From: Bacteroidia bacterium
GTDB taxonomy: Bacteria > Bacteroidota > Bacteroidia > J057
DNA: 64,000 nucleotides
Direction: 5' to 3'
NCBI GenBank assembly: GCA_022760475.1
Contig: JALEFZ010000035.1
Location: 62,001-126,000, forward strand
Position numbers and translations under genes: made by a program. Below are positions 1-6,683 of the stretch, one piece after another; position 1 is the stretch's first letter, and every line of letters starts with the position of its first letter. The notes under the pieces are model-generated. The model was not told the origin of the DNA. It did no database searches and saw nothing but the letters and a program-made list of their open reading frames with translations.

Positions 1-910
1 CTGACTTGAGCTTTTCAAAGTTTCGGCCTTTGATGCAGAAATTTGGCTGAAGTGGTGGGTGGTAGTCGGTCAACCATTCGTTGTCCACTCCGCGCATCCT
101 TGAACCAAATTTCAAGGCATTCACATAAGTAAGGACATGATTAAGAACCCATTCACTCTGTGGCTTTTGCAGGATCAGGTAAGTCCAGACAGTTCTCCAA
201 AATTCATTTCGGCCAGGCTTGCTTATCTCCGAACTCACATCAGATACCTGAATCGCCCAAAATAACTGGTCGGTTCCTCCAAGGCCTTTGATTTCAGCCA
301 TGAATACAGCGTTATTGAAGTCTGATACCTCCCTGGTCTTCCCCAGGATAGAAAGCATTTTCCTGCTCAATGGATATGGAAGCCCAGGCAGATTTTTTAG
401 GTCATGCCCTTCTGCGATAAACACAAATCGTTCAATATCTTCCTTTTTCATGTACCATTGGAGGGTATTTTCAAAGAATGGGGGAACTTTATGCTTTTTG
501 ACAAAAAGATGCCTCATCAAATCCAATCGGATGGGAATCTTAGGGTCATTTTCATAGTTTCTCTTCCATTTTTTCATTGGTCGAATTGCCCTGCTTAAAA
601 ATGGTTCTAGTGTCTCGTACTCCTTATCCCCAATATCTGAAGGCCTTGAATCGCCAGAATTTCCCTTGAAAATTTTCAGGTCATACATTTTGCGTTCCAT
701 GGTTTCTTTGAGATTGTAAAGCCCAATAGAAGTCAAGAATCCAATATTTAGGATGTAAATCCTCTCGACGGGATCCATTAACCAAACTATCAAAGCCATG
801 GCCATACCCACAAATAAGGTGAAGCAAACGGCTGCATAAGCCAACAACCAGGCAAGGGTCCACACAAAACGGACAATCCTTTTGAAGGATTTTTTGAATT
901 GATTTCTCAT
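1..910 (-). CDS. PcfJ-like protein, 3' end beyond window
   Basis: Open reading frame on the minus strand that starts at the ATG ending at 910 and runs out of the window, so only about 303 N-terminal residues are visible. A hydrophobic segment at about residues 18-44 suggests a membrane anchor. The middle part (about residues 110-300) has the same block order as the next gene upstream: a PIRLDLMRHLFV / PFFENTLQWYM segment, a PGLPYPLSRKM segment and a KGRNFEKL segment. It is therefore a paralogue of the 939-2201 gene, which carries a recognisable C-terminal PcfJ domain; here that domain would lie outside the window. It starts 28 bp after the stop of that gene, so the two probably form one operon. 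The molecular function of PcfJ-type proteins, known from conjugative plasmids and phages, is not established. Confidence 0.7.
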   Translation of the reverse strand, partial: MRNQFKKSFKRIVRFVWTLAWLLAYAAVCFTLFVGMAMALIVWLMDPVERIYILNIGFLTSIGLYNLKETMERKMYDLKIFKGNSGDSRPSDIGDKEYETLEPFLSRAIRPMKKWKRNYENDPKIPIRLDLMRHLFVKKHKVPPFFENTLQWYMKKEDIERFVFIAEGHDLKNLPGLPYPLSRKMLSILGKTREVSDFNNAVFMAEIKGLGGTDQLFWAIQVSDVSSEISKPGRNEFWRTVWTYLILQKPQSEWVLNHVLTYVNALKFGSRMRGVDNEWLTDYHPPLQPNFCIKGRNFEKLKS

Positions 911-938
911 GATTGTTTAGGTATGCTGAATAAAATTT

Positions 939-2201
939 CTAGGGAAAATTCATGCAATTCGGAATACGCAACTTTTCAGTTGACGCCCATTTTCTTAAGA
1001 CTTCGAGTTCATCTTTCTTTGGATCTCGGTTGGCAAATCCTCTCACCTCCACCATTTCTAGATTCTTGGTCAGACATATGGTCAGAAGTCTTTTGGGTGG
1101 CTGTGCATGTCGAATCAAACGCATAGACCAAATGGAGCTCTCACCAAGTTCGCATGACCAAACATAACTTCCCACGCAGTGTCTCATTTCCGCGCCTTCC
1201 TCTTGAATTTGAGACTCGCTCAAAAGTGGTACAATTTTATACGCTGATTTCCATGACTGAGAAAGGCTAAAGTCCCCAACTCTATTGTAGATGTTGTTTT
1301 TAGGGAATGGGTTGTTGTTGCAGGAGTTTTCATTGTATAATCGAGCTTCCGCAAGGAATTTGTTATAATTTCGACCTTTGACTTCCAATCCTGGTTTAGG
1401 AGGAGGAAGCAAATCATAAGATCCATTCCTGTTTAGCAGTCTTTGTGGTCGGAATTTTACTTGCTCAATATACTTGAGGATCTCATTGACCTCACTAGTA
1501 TCGTTGACCTCCTGGTGAGCTAACCACAGAATCAATCTTTCAATGAAGGCCTCCTCCGAGGGGTTATGATTTAGCATATGTGGGGTACCAAAAAAACTCG
1601 ATGCCATCATGTTAGCAAGAAACTGGCTCCCTCCAAGACCCAAAACCTGGGCATGGCGAAGGTTGGCCAAAATCCCCAACTGCTCTTTCCCATCCATGAA
1701 AAAGGCTGCCATTTTCTTCGTAACAGGAAAGGGTAAACCCTCACATTTCCTAAGGTTTTTACCCTGGGCAAGGTGGAAAAACCAATTCATATATAAGGTA
1801 TTTTGCTCAGCAAAAGCCCTAAACATAAAAGAAGGCATCTGATAACGTACGAATAGGAACTTGAGTAAATCACCACAAAAATGTCCATGAGTATCCCCAA
1901 TATTTATCGCAACCTTTTTATAATCCTCCCATGGAAATTTCTTAAGGGAGTTGATAAATCTATTTTTATAGGTCAAAATTCTTTGCCCGAGCCCCTGAAT
2001 GAAATATGAGTTTGTGGCTAAGTAATCAGGGAAACCAATCTGGATATATTTTCGCGCCTTGAGGTAGCTTCTGCGGTGAAATTCTTTTTGTTCCTTCTGC
2101 TGCTTAAAACGAAACTTGGATTCACGAAGGAGGGTAATGAATTCTTTTCTTTCCTTCATTTCTTGCTCCCTCAAGGCAATTCTTTTTTGTCGATTTGCCA
2201 T
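939..2201 (-). CDS. PcfJ domain-containing protein
   Basis: 420-residue protein. The C-terminal third carries the PcfJ hallmarks: the EMRHCVGSY motif (His341-Cys342), a following SSIWSMR strand and the MVEVRGFANRDPK strand that resembles the usual 'QIRGxxN' block. The N-terminus is a very basic, charged helix (about residues 1-60, many KE/KR pairs) that may be a coiled coil. No signal peptide is seen, so it should be cytoplasmic. PcfJ was first named in the Enterococcus plasmid pCF10, but homologues occur widely in phages and chromosomes, and their role is unknown. Upstream partner of the truncated paralogue at 1-910 (28-bp gap). Start chosen as the first ATG; the sequence before it is AT-rich and shows no other in-frame start. 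Confidence 0.8.
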   Translation of the reverse strand: MANRQKRIALREQEMKERKEFITLLRESKFRFKQQKEQKEFHRRSYLKARKYIQIGFPDYLATNSYFIQGLGQRILTYKNRFINSLKKFPWEDYKKVAINIGDTHGHFCGDLLKFLFVRYQMPSFMFRAFAEQNTLYMNWFFHLAQGKNLRKCEGLPFPVTKKMAAFFMDGKEQLGILANLRHAQVLGLGGSQFLANMMASSFFGTPHMLNHNPSEEAFIERLILWLAHQEVNDTSEVNEILKYIEQVKFRPQRLLNRNGSYDLLPPPKPGLEVKGRNYNKFLAEARLYNENSCNNNPFPKNNIYNRVGDFSLSQSWKSAYKIVPLLSESQIQEEGAEMRHCVGSYVWSCELGESSIWSMRLIRHAQPPKRLLTICLTKNLEMVEVRGFANRDPKKDELEVLRKWASTEKLRIPNCMNFP

Positions 2202-2542
2202 GACGAAAAAATTAAAAAACTGAATTTGGGCTTAAACGGAATGTTTGTTAGCAAAAGACTAGCTTGTCTCCTTCGTGATCAAAACATAGCATGGCCAGAG
2301 GACATAGACCTACTGGCTCCAAATGGAGTTTTTCTAACATTTTTTCGCATAGAAAACGGAAGGATAAATGGTAATACAAAAAGCCTCTTCATGGGTATGA
2401 ACAGGCATTCAAAATCTTTCTCAATTATTAAAATTGAGATTCTTTGGTATGTTAAATAGGAAAATTCAGGGAGTGGTTTAAAATGAAGCTAATTAAACTT
2501 CGCAATCAATCAAAATCTGGTCATTTCCAGACTATTCCGATT
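2202..2542. other. Intergenic region upstream of the PcfJ operon, with one perfect hairpin
   Basis: No credible gene. The only clear structure is an 8-bp perfect hairpin at 2419-2439 (TCTCAATT, loop ATTAA, AATTGAGA). It has no T-run on either side, so it is more likely an operator-type inverted repeat for the minus-strand PcfJ operon than a terminator. No exact TAnnTTTG box was found. Confidence 0.35.
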
Positions 2543-2728
2543 TTAAAGAGCCTGACCAGGCTCTATGTTTCTGCTGAGGCGATCTATCGCAATTTTGGCG
2601 TCATGTACCCTTGCACCAGTCATCTCGATGTAGTGCTTAATGGCAGCAATCTTACCCTTGTATGTCAGCAGTTGCAAAATATCTCTCTCAACTTGAGGAG
2701 CGATCGGCTTGTATTGTACTCTTACCAT
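2543..2728 (-). CDS. Small protein resembling the ribosomal L7/L12 C-terminal helix pair
   Basis: 61 residues. The stretch GKIAAIKHYIEMTGARVHDA resembles the conserved part of the L7/L12 C-terminal domain (KIxxIKxYREATGxxLKEAKxxV), a small alpha/beta fold also found in stand-alone Bacteroidota proteins of unknown role. It lacks the L7/L12 N-terminal dimerisation region and hinge, so it is not the ribosomal stalk protein. No signal peptide. It is alone between the PcfJ operon and the 125-aa gene, all on the minus strand. The resemblance is by eye only. Confidence 0.5.
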   Translation of the reverse strand: MVRVQYKPIAPQVERDILQLLTYKGKIAAIKHYIEMTGARVHDAKIAIDRLSRNIEPGQAL

Positions 2729-2906
2729 GGGTGAACAAAATATGGGGGTTTATACAAGTGGAAACCTGATTTCTCATAATTTACCTCTCATAAAAATGAA
2801 TGAAATATTTTCCAGATCCGCCCAAAATCACTTAGGCAGTCAGGATTGGTAGCTAACAGGTCAAATACCTGTGACGGACGGCTAAGATGTTAAGCCAATG
2901 TTATGG

Positions 2907-3284
2907 CTAGAGAATTTGATCCTGTATTCTTTTGATCAACATAGTGGATATTCTTTTCTGAAATTCCCTTTTATGGACATAGAAAAAATCCAGTTCCTCC
3001 AAGGTCATCATAGCCAGGATTACCCCCAGGAATTGTGCCTTCAAGGCTTTATTTGTCTTTATGACATGATCGATCAGTTCGCTTGCTTTTTCCTTGCTCA
3101 TCTGATCCAGAGGCTGTTTGTGAGCGTTCATCCATTCTTTGAGCATGGATACCAGGACTACATTCTGGAACTTCAGAATGGGTCTCAATACCTCATTCTG
3201 AAAACCTTCCATTGATCCTGCTTGACTATTGTCCAACTTGAGTTCAGGCCTGATTTGCTGAAGTGCTTTTTTGCGATGATCCAT
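2907..3284 (-). CDS. Hypothetical helical protein downstream of the tRNA array
   Basis: 125 residues if started at the internal Met (MDHRKKAL) at 3284. The reading frame is open up to 3371, but that extension would run into the tRNA-Trp gene and has low-complexity composition, so the shorter start is preferred. The protein is predicted mostly helical, with charged N-terminal and amphipathic central segments and no signal peptide or membrane segment. I recognise no family. It is the first protein gene after the tRNA array in the direction of transcription (85 bp from tRNA-Trp) and could be co-transcribed with it. Confidence 0.55.
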   Translation of the reverse strand: MDHRKKALQQIRPELKLDNSQAGSMEGFQNEVLRPILKFQNVVLVSMLKEWMNAHKQPLDQMSKEKASELIDHVIKTNKALKAQFLGVILAMMTLEELDFFYVHKREFQKRISTMLIKRIQDQIL

Positions 3285-3368
3285 AGGAGGGTGAACCTTA
3301 AAAAATATAATTTGTTTCTCTCCACGTCCCCAACCACCCTGTCCCACATCCGGACGTAAAGAGCAAGG

Positions 3369-3440
3369 CACGGCAGGTAGGAATCGAACCTACTTATGCT
3401 GGTTTTGGAGACCAGAGCCTGACCATTAGGCTTCTGCCGT
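3369..3440 (-). tRNA. tRNA-Trp (CCA)
   Basis: 72 nt. Perfect 7-bp acceptor stem ACGGCAG/CTGCCGT, anticodon loop CTCCAAA in a 5-bp stem, canonical T-arm, and G73, the expected discriminator for bacterial tRNA-Trp. Last tRNA of the array in the direction of transcription. Confidence 0.95.
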
Positions 3441-3592
3441 GTATTTGGAGAGAATTTGAAAGTAAATTCTCTCCATGAGCTATCATTGGCGTTTTTCGCC
3501 ATCGGTGTCTTGCAAGTCTGTTTGCCATCATCAGGTTGATGATGAAGGTGAATACGTTTCTCATAGTTTTGGTAGTTAATATTTCACAAATG

Positions 3593-3668
3593 GGGTGAGC
3601 CGAAGGGATTCGAACCCTTACTTCCGGAACCACAATCCAGCGTGCTGCCCTTACACCACGGCCACCAT
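3593..3668 (-). tRNA. tRNA-His (GTG), acceptor stem irregular
   Basis: The anticodon arm (CTGGA, loop TTGTGGT, TCCGG) gives GTG, and the T-arm and 4-bp D-stem are normal. The acceptor does not close cleanly: 5' strand GGTGGCCG faces 3' strand CGGCTCACC, which pairs only if the U of the 3' strand is bulged out (GGTG-GCCG with CGGC-U-CACC). One nucleotide is therefore extra in the 3' strand or missing in the 5' strand. Ends are approximate. Confidence 0.8.
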
Positions 3669-3769
3669 ATTGGAGATAGACCTACTTTTTGAATGTTCTT
3701 GCTTATTGTTTTTCAGTAACAACCTATTCATTATCGTCTACCCCCTCTAAGAATGGAATTTATATCGGG

Positions 3770-3844
3770 TACCCGGAGTGGGATTCGAACCCACAGGAAA
3801 ACAGATTTTAAGTCTGTCGCGTCTGCCTATTTCGCCATCCGGGC
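3770..3844 (-). tRNA. tRNA-Leu (TAA), short variable arm
   Basis: 75 nt. Acceptor GCCCGGA/TCCGGGT, A73, Leu-type D-arm (GCAGACGC), anticodon loop CTTAAAA giving TAA, T-arm GTGGG/CCCAC. The variable region is only about six nucleotides (TTTCCT) with no helix, whereas bacterial tRNA-Leu normally has a long class II arm. Confidence 0.9.
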
Positions 3845-3849
3845 AAAGG

Positions 3850-3921
3850 TTGCGGGTACAGGAGTCGAACCTGTTTCTGGGGCTTATGAGACCCCCGAGA
3901 TAGCCATTTCTCTAACCCGCA
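3850..3921 (-). tRNA. tRNA with CAT anticodon (elongator Met or Ile2)
   Basis: 72 nt. Acceptor TGCGGGT/ACCCGCA with a paired U1-A72 and A73, anticodon loop CTCATAA. The 1-72 pair and the lack of three G-C pairs next to the loop (the last pair is T-G) argue against initiator tRNA. Sequence alone does not tell elongator Met from lysidine-modified Ile2; the array needs the latter to read AUA. Confidence 0.9.
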
Positions 3922-3927
3922 ATGTTG

Positions 3928-4000
3928 TGCACCAGGCAGGAATCGAACCCGCATCTTCTGGGTGGAAACCAGGTATCTTCAGCCATTGGACCACTGATGC
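3928..4000 (-). tRNA. tRNA-Gly (TCC)
   Basis: 73 nt. Acceptor GCATCAG/CTGGTGC (one G-T pair), anticodon loop TTTCCAC giving TCC, T-stem GCGGG/CCTGC. The outermost anticodon-stem pair is a C-A mismatch. A73 rather than the common U73. Confidence 0.9.
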
Positions 4001-4014
4001 ATATAATTAGGTGG

Positions 4015-4102
4015 CGGAAGCGATGGGACTCGAACCCACAAGTCCCTGTTAGGGGAGTCCCCGATTAGCAGTCGGGTGCCTTACCATTCGGCTCACACTT
4101 CC
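4015..4102 (-). tRNA. tRNA-Ser (GCT)
   Basis: 88 nt class II tRNA. Acceptor GGAAGTG/CGCTTCC, anticodon loop CTGCTAA in a CCCGA/TCGGG stem, long variable arm (about 20 nt), G73. It is preceded directly by a strong terminator (4103-4127), so it may begin a separate transcript with the Gly-to-Trp tRNAs. Confidence 0.95.
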
Positions 4103-4127
4103 AAAAAAGGGGCGGGAAGATCCCGCC
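4103..4127 (-). terminator. Intrinsic terminator inside the tRNA array
   Basis: On the minus strand a perfect 7-bp hairpin (GGCGGGA, loop TCT, TCCCGCC; bases 4111-4127) is followed by CC and six T (4108-4103). It ends transcription coming from tRNA-Arg(TCT) just before tRNA-Ser(GCT) and therefore also defines the 3' end of whatever the 4128-4311 spacer encodes. Confidence 0.8.
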
Positions 4128-4311
4128 GGGCTTTAGCGTGATTGGATTACCTCCTTTGTTTTTAGCCTTTTCCTTTGTCGTATTTTTAATCTTCACTCTG
4201 CTTTTCACCTTCGAAACAATACTTTCCCGAACTTTTGATCTCAGCCAGATAGACCAGTCGAAAGCCGTATGCTAACTGGCCTTCTTGCTAATTTTGAAAT
4301 GCTCAAGCATG
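4128..4311 (-). ncRNA. Unassigned structured spacer RNA between tRNA-Arg(TCT) and a terminator
   Basis: A 184-nt gap, long for this array, ending in a strong terminator. On the minus strand it begins with a short AT-rich stretch followed by a hairpin with a 7-bp stem (GGCCAGT with ACTGGTC, one G-T pair) and a loop of about 16 nt. No open frame has a convincing start. It may encode a small RNA co-transcribed with the tRNAs, or be a spacer only. Confidence 0.35.
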
Positions 4312-4384
4312 AGATCCCGGTAGGACTCGAACCCACACATATCTGGTTAGAACCCAGATGCTCTTCCAGTTGAGCTACGGGACC
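4312..4384 (-). tRNA. tRNA-Arg (TCT)
   Basis: 73 nt. Acceptor GGTCCCG/CGGGATC (one G-T), anticodon loop GTTCTAA in a TCTGG/CCAGA stem, T-stem GTGGG/CCTAC. The discriminator reads as U73, which is unusual for tRNA-Arg. Confidence 0.93.
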
Positions 4385-4390
4385 TGAATG

Positions 4391-4475
4391 CGGAAGGAGA
4401 GGGACTCGAACCCCCAAGTCCTTTCAGACATCACTGTTTTCAAGACAGGTGCAATAGCCATTCTGCCATCCTTCC
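4391..4475 (-). tRNA. tRNA-Ser (TGA)
   Basis: 85 nt class II tRNA. Acceptor GGAAGGA/TCCTTCC, anticodon loop CTTGAAA, long variable arm, G73. Reads the UCN box. Confidence 0.95.
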
Positions 4476-4480
4476 GTTTG

Positions 4481-4553
4481 CAATCCCGAGGAGAATCGAA
4501 CTCCTATCCCCACATGGAAAGTGTGGTGTCCTAAGCCATTAGACGACGGGATC
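4481..4553 (-). tRNA. tRNA-Glu (TTC)
   Basis: 73 nt. Acceptor GATCCCG/CGGGATT (terminal G-T), anticodon loop CTTTCCA in a CCACA/TGTGG stem, G73 as usual for Glu. First tRNA of the left half of the array, just beyond the serpin promoter region. Confidence 0.95.
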
Positions 4554-4614
4554 ATTTATTTTTTCAACAGCAGTTTTCATTTGGAATGCGTCTCCCCTAT
4601 GTTACTTTTAACCA

Positions 4615-5826
4615 ATGAAGACGATGAAACTCAAATTGCTTTTTCCAATTATCCTAATTTCAGGCCTCCTGTTTTCTTGTAGCCAGAATCCTCCCCTACC
4701 TGTTGGCAGTTTTGAGGATGTGAGTGAAGCCAACAATGATATGGGCTTCAGGATGTTAAAAAGACTTCAGGAACAGGAACCTGATAAAAACATTTTTATT
4801 TCGCCTTTCAGCATTACCTCAGCCCTTAGCATGACAGCCAATGGTGCCGAAGGAGCGACACAAACCGAGATGTACGAAGCCTTGGGACTATCCAAGCTCA
4901 CTGAGACCGAAGTCAACAGCCAATACAAAAACATTCTTACAGCACTGCTTCAGTCCTCTCAAGGATTAGATTTTAGCATTGCCAACGGAATCTTTTATCG
5001 AGATGGTTTTAACCCTAAAACGGACTTCCTGAATCAGGCCAATGATAATTTCGAAGGCAAAGTTGAAGGCCTCGACTTTGATGATCCATCTGCCAAAGTC
5101 CAAATCAATGAATGGGTTGAGAACCAAACTGAAGAGCGCATCAAGGATATGATCTCCAATATTTCTGCTGACGACATGATGTTCTTGATCAATACCATTT
5201 ACCTTAAAGGCCCATGGCTCAATGGTTTTCCTGAACGAAGTACCCGCAAGCAAATTTTCACCCTTAGTGATGGCAGCCAGGATTCCACAGATATGATGTG
5301 GCAGGATAGCCAATTTCCTTACTACCAAGGCTCAGACTTTGATGCAGCTTCTTTCTACCTGGGCAAAAATAAAGCTCGTTTTTCTGTCGACATTATCCTT
5401 CCTAAAGAAAGCAAAGGCCTTGAAGATGTTGTGAAGAATATTAGCTTGAGTTCTTATCAAAGTGCTATTGATGGAATGGACTCAAGCAGGATCATGGTTC
5501 AATTTCCCAAGTTGGAGCTTGACTATGAAGAACAACTGGGAGACGTCCTCAAGGAAATGGGCATAAAAAAAGCCTTTCAGGAACGAGAAGCAGACCTGAG
5601 CGGAATAGCTGAAGGGCAAAACCTGTTTATCTCAAGGGTAAAGCATAAAACTTTCCTAAAGGTAGACGAAACGGGCCTGGAAGCATCAGGAGCTACATCG
5701 GTAGGTGTCTCTGTAACCTCACTCCCACCCTCATTCTTCATGGATCACCCGTTTTTGATGATCATCCGCGACATCGAATCAGGCACCATTTTGTTCATGG
5801 GTAAAGTCGAAAATCCAAACGCCTAA
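4615..5826 (+). CDS. Serpin-family protease inhibitor, lipoprotein
   Basis: 403 residues. The N-terminus is a lipoprotein signal (hydrophobic stretch ending in LLFSC), so the mature protein should be lipid-anchored outside the inner membrane. Serpin hallmarks: FISPFSITSALSMTANGAEG near the N-terminus, NTIYLKGPW in the middle, and the C-terminal FFMDHPFLMIIRD block. Aligning the reactive loop with classical serpins (hinge VDETGLEASGATSV from residue 350) puts P1-P1' at Thr368-Ser369 followed by LPP; small hinge residues support an inhibitory serpin, although P14 is Leu rather than Thr/Ser. Small P1 residues suit elastase- or subtilisin-like targets (inference). It sits in the opposite orientation inside the tRNA array, ends in a hairpin terminator, and breaks the array in two. 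Bacterial serpins are sporadic and often thought to be acquired. Confidence 0.93.
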   Translation: MKTMKLKLLFPIILISGLLFSCSQNPPLPVGSFEDVSEANNDMGFRMLKRLQEQEPDKNIFISPFSITSALSMTANGAEGATQTEMYEALGLSKLTETEVNSQYKNILTALLQSSQGLDFSIANGIFYRDGFNPKTDFLNQANDNFEGKVEGLDFDDPSAKVQINEWVENQTEERIKDMISNISADDMMFLINTIYLKGPWLNGFPERSTRKQIFTLSDGSQDSTDMMWQDSQFPYYQGSDFDAASFYLGKNKARFSVDIILPKESKGLEDVVKNISLSSYQSAIDGMDSSRIMVQFPKLELDYEEQLGDVLKEMGIKKAFQEREADLSGIAEGQNLFISRVKHKTFLKVDETGLEASGATSVGVSVTSLPPSFFMDHPFLMIIRDIESGTILFMGKVENPNA

Positions 5827-5841
5827 ATGTTGGCAGAATAG

Positions 5842-5876
5842 GTAGAGACGTTCCGTACAACGTCTCTACACTTTTT
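5842..5876 (+). terminator. Terminator after the serpin gene
   Basis: An 11-bp perfect hairpin, GTAGAGACGTT (5842-5852) with AACGTCTCTAC (5859-5869), 6-nt loop, then a short T-run. The GTAGAGACG arm is a motif often repeated in Bacteroidota genomes. Confidence 0.7.
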
Positions 5877-5898
5877 CATCCTTTCGGCATCTCTCGGG

Positions 5899-5970
5899 AG
5901 ACCTTGGCAGGATTCGAACCTGCGACCGGCTGGTTCGTATCCAACTGCTCTTCCTCTAAGCTACAAGGCC
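5899..5970 (-). tRNA. tRNA-Arg (ACG)
   Basis: 72 nt. Acceptor GGCCTTG/CAAGGTC (one G-T), anticodon loop ATACGAA in a GTTGG/CCAGC stem, T-stem GCAGG/CCTGC. A34 would need TadA editing to inosine. Discriminator reads U73. Confidence 0.93.
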
Positions 5971-5987
5971 ATTCTTAAAAAATTGAG

Positions 5988-6057
5988 AGTCCGGAGTGGG
6001 AGTCGAACCCACCTGTAACAGTTTTGCAGGCTGATCGCACGCCATGTGCATCCGGAC
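5988..6057 (-). tRNA. tRNA-Cys (GCA)
   Basis: 70 nt. Acceptor GTCCGGA/TCCGGAC, U73 (Cys identity), D-stem GCAC/GTGC. The loop reads CTGCAAA, but the closing 31-39 pair is C-A and another stem pair is T-T, leaving a weak anticodon stem. Confidence 0.88.
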
Positions 6058-6095
6058 CAATGAGCCGGCCGTAGCCGACGTTCATAGTTGTGGAG

Positions 6096-6171
6096 TGGAC
6101 GAGGTGGGAATCGAACCCACCACAATTTGTTTGCAAGACAAATTCGCCAAAGCCTTGGGACATGCCCGCCC
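6096..6171 (-). tRNA. tRNA-Ala (TGC)
   Basis: 76 nt. Anticodon loop CTTGCAA in a strong 7-bp stem (AATTTGT/ACAAATT); acceptor GGGCGGG/CTCGTCC contains the G3-U70 pair that defines alanine identity; A73. Position 8 is C instead of the nearly universal U8, which normally makes a tertiary pair. Confidence 0.88.
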
Positions 6172-6175
6172 ATGG

Positions 6176-6248
6176 TATCCCCGACAGGGCTTGAACCTGT
6201 AACCCCCTGGTTAAAAGCCAGGTGCTCTGCCAATTGAGCTACGGAGAT
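6176..6248 (-). tRNA. tRNA-Lys (TTT)
   Basis: 73 nt. Acceptor ATCTCCG/CGGGGAT, anticodon loop CTTTTAA in a CCTGG/CCAGG stem, A73. Structurally normal. Confidence 0.95.
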
Positions 6249-6264
6249 AAGAACAATCAAAAAG

Positions 6265-6336
6265 CGACCCCGGTAGGATTCGAACCTACAACCACTTACT
6301 TAACAGGAAAGTGCTCTGCCATTGAGCTACAAGGTC
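6265..6336 (-). tRNA. tRNA-Asn (GTT)
   Basis: 72 nt. Acceptor GACCTTG/CGGGGTC (two G-T pairs), anticodon loop CTGTTAA, G73. One T-T mismatch in the anticodon stem (CTTTC/GTAAG). Confidence 0.92.
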
Positions 6337-6349
6337 AGGTCAACAAGAG

Positions 6350-6423
6350 TAGGAATGGCAGGATTCGAACCTGCAACCTTCTGGTTCTAAGCCAGACGCC
6401 TCTGCCAATTGGGCTACATTCCC
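6350..6423 (-). tRNA. tRNA-Leu (TAG), class I shape
   Basis: 74 nt. Acceptor GGGAATG/CATTCCT, A73, anticodon loop CTTAGAA in a TCTGG/CCAGA stem, T-stem GCAGG/CCTGC. The D-arm (GCCC...GGGC-like) and the 5-nt variable region are those of an ordinary class I tRNA, not of a class II tRNA-Leu. The anticodon reads CUN codons. Confidence 0.88.
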
Positions 6424-6441
6424 AAAATGGGGCTACTTGTA

Positions 6442-6492
6442 ACATCTGACTTTAAAGGAGTCGAACCTTCATAGCCACGAAGTATCAGATGT
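6442..6492 (-). ncRNA. 51-nt mini tRNA-like RNA (acceptor and T-arm only)
   Basis: On the minus strand an 8-bp perfect stem (ACATCTGA/TCAGATGT, 6485-6492 with 6442-6449) encloses about 35 nt. These hold a T-arm (GAAGG, loop TTCGACT, CCTTT) and a short CTTC/GAAG hairpin that competes with it. There is no D-arm and no anticodon arm. It lies in register between tRNA-Leu(TAG) and tRNA-Pro. It is either a deleted pseudo-tRNA or a minimal tRNA mimic. Confidence 0.55.
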
Positions 6493-6507
6493 CTACGGCA
6501 CCCGCTG

Positions 6508-6579
6508 TAAGGGTGACAGGAATCGAACCTGCGCCTTCTTGGTCCCAAACCAAGTGTCCAGCCATTGGACCACACCCTT
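6508..6579 (-). tRNA. tRNA-Pro (TGG)
   Basis: 72 nt. Perfect acceptor AAGGGTG/CACCCTT, anticodon loop TTTGGGA in a CTTGG/CCAAG stem, A73. Reads the CCN box. Confidence 0.93.
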
Positions 6580-6594
6580 ATATAATCTTTCTTG

Positions 6595-6676
6595 TGGGGA
6601 TGGTAGGATTCGAACCTACTCAGCCTGCGCAACGGATTTACAGTCCGCCCCAACTCTCCAACTTTGGCGCATCCCC
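6595..6676 (-). tRNA. tRNA-Tyr (GTA)
   Basis: 82 nt class II tRNA. Acceptor GGGGATG/CATCCCC, anticodon loop CTGTAAA in a GCGGA/TCCGT stem, long variable arm, A73. Confidence 0.94.
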
Positions 6677-6683
6677 AAATCTG

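Noticed and set aside
2483-2734. Plus-strand ORF of 83 codons
   Set aside because: Lies antisense to the L7/L12-like small gene, whose translation has recognisable domain character.
3285-3371. N-terminal extension of the 2907-3284 gene
   Set aside because: It would overlap tRNA-Trp, is preceded by no better signal and reads as low-complexity Gly/Arg-rich text.
3753-4010. Open reading frames that cross the tRNA genes on either strand (for example 3753-4010, 5961-6260, 6539-6877, 7634-7909)
   Set aside because: Their translations are made of tRNA T-arms (repeated GFEP/SRTRT-type strings) and they are shadows of the tRNA genes.
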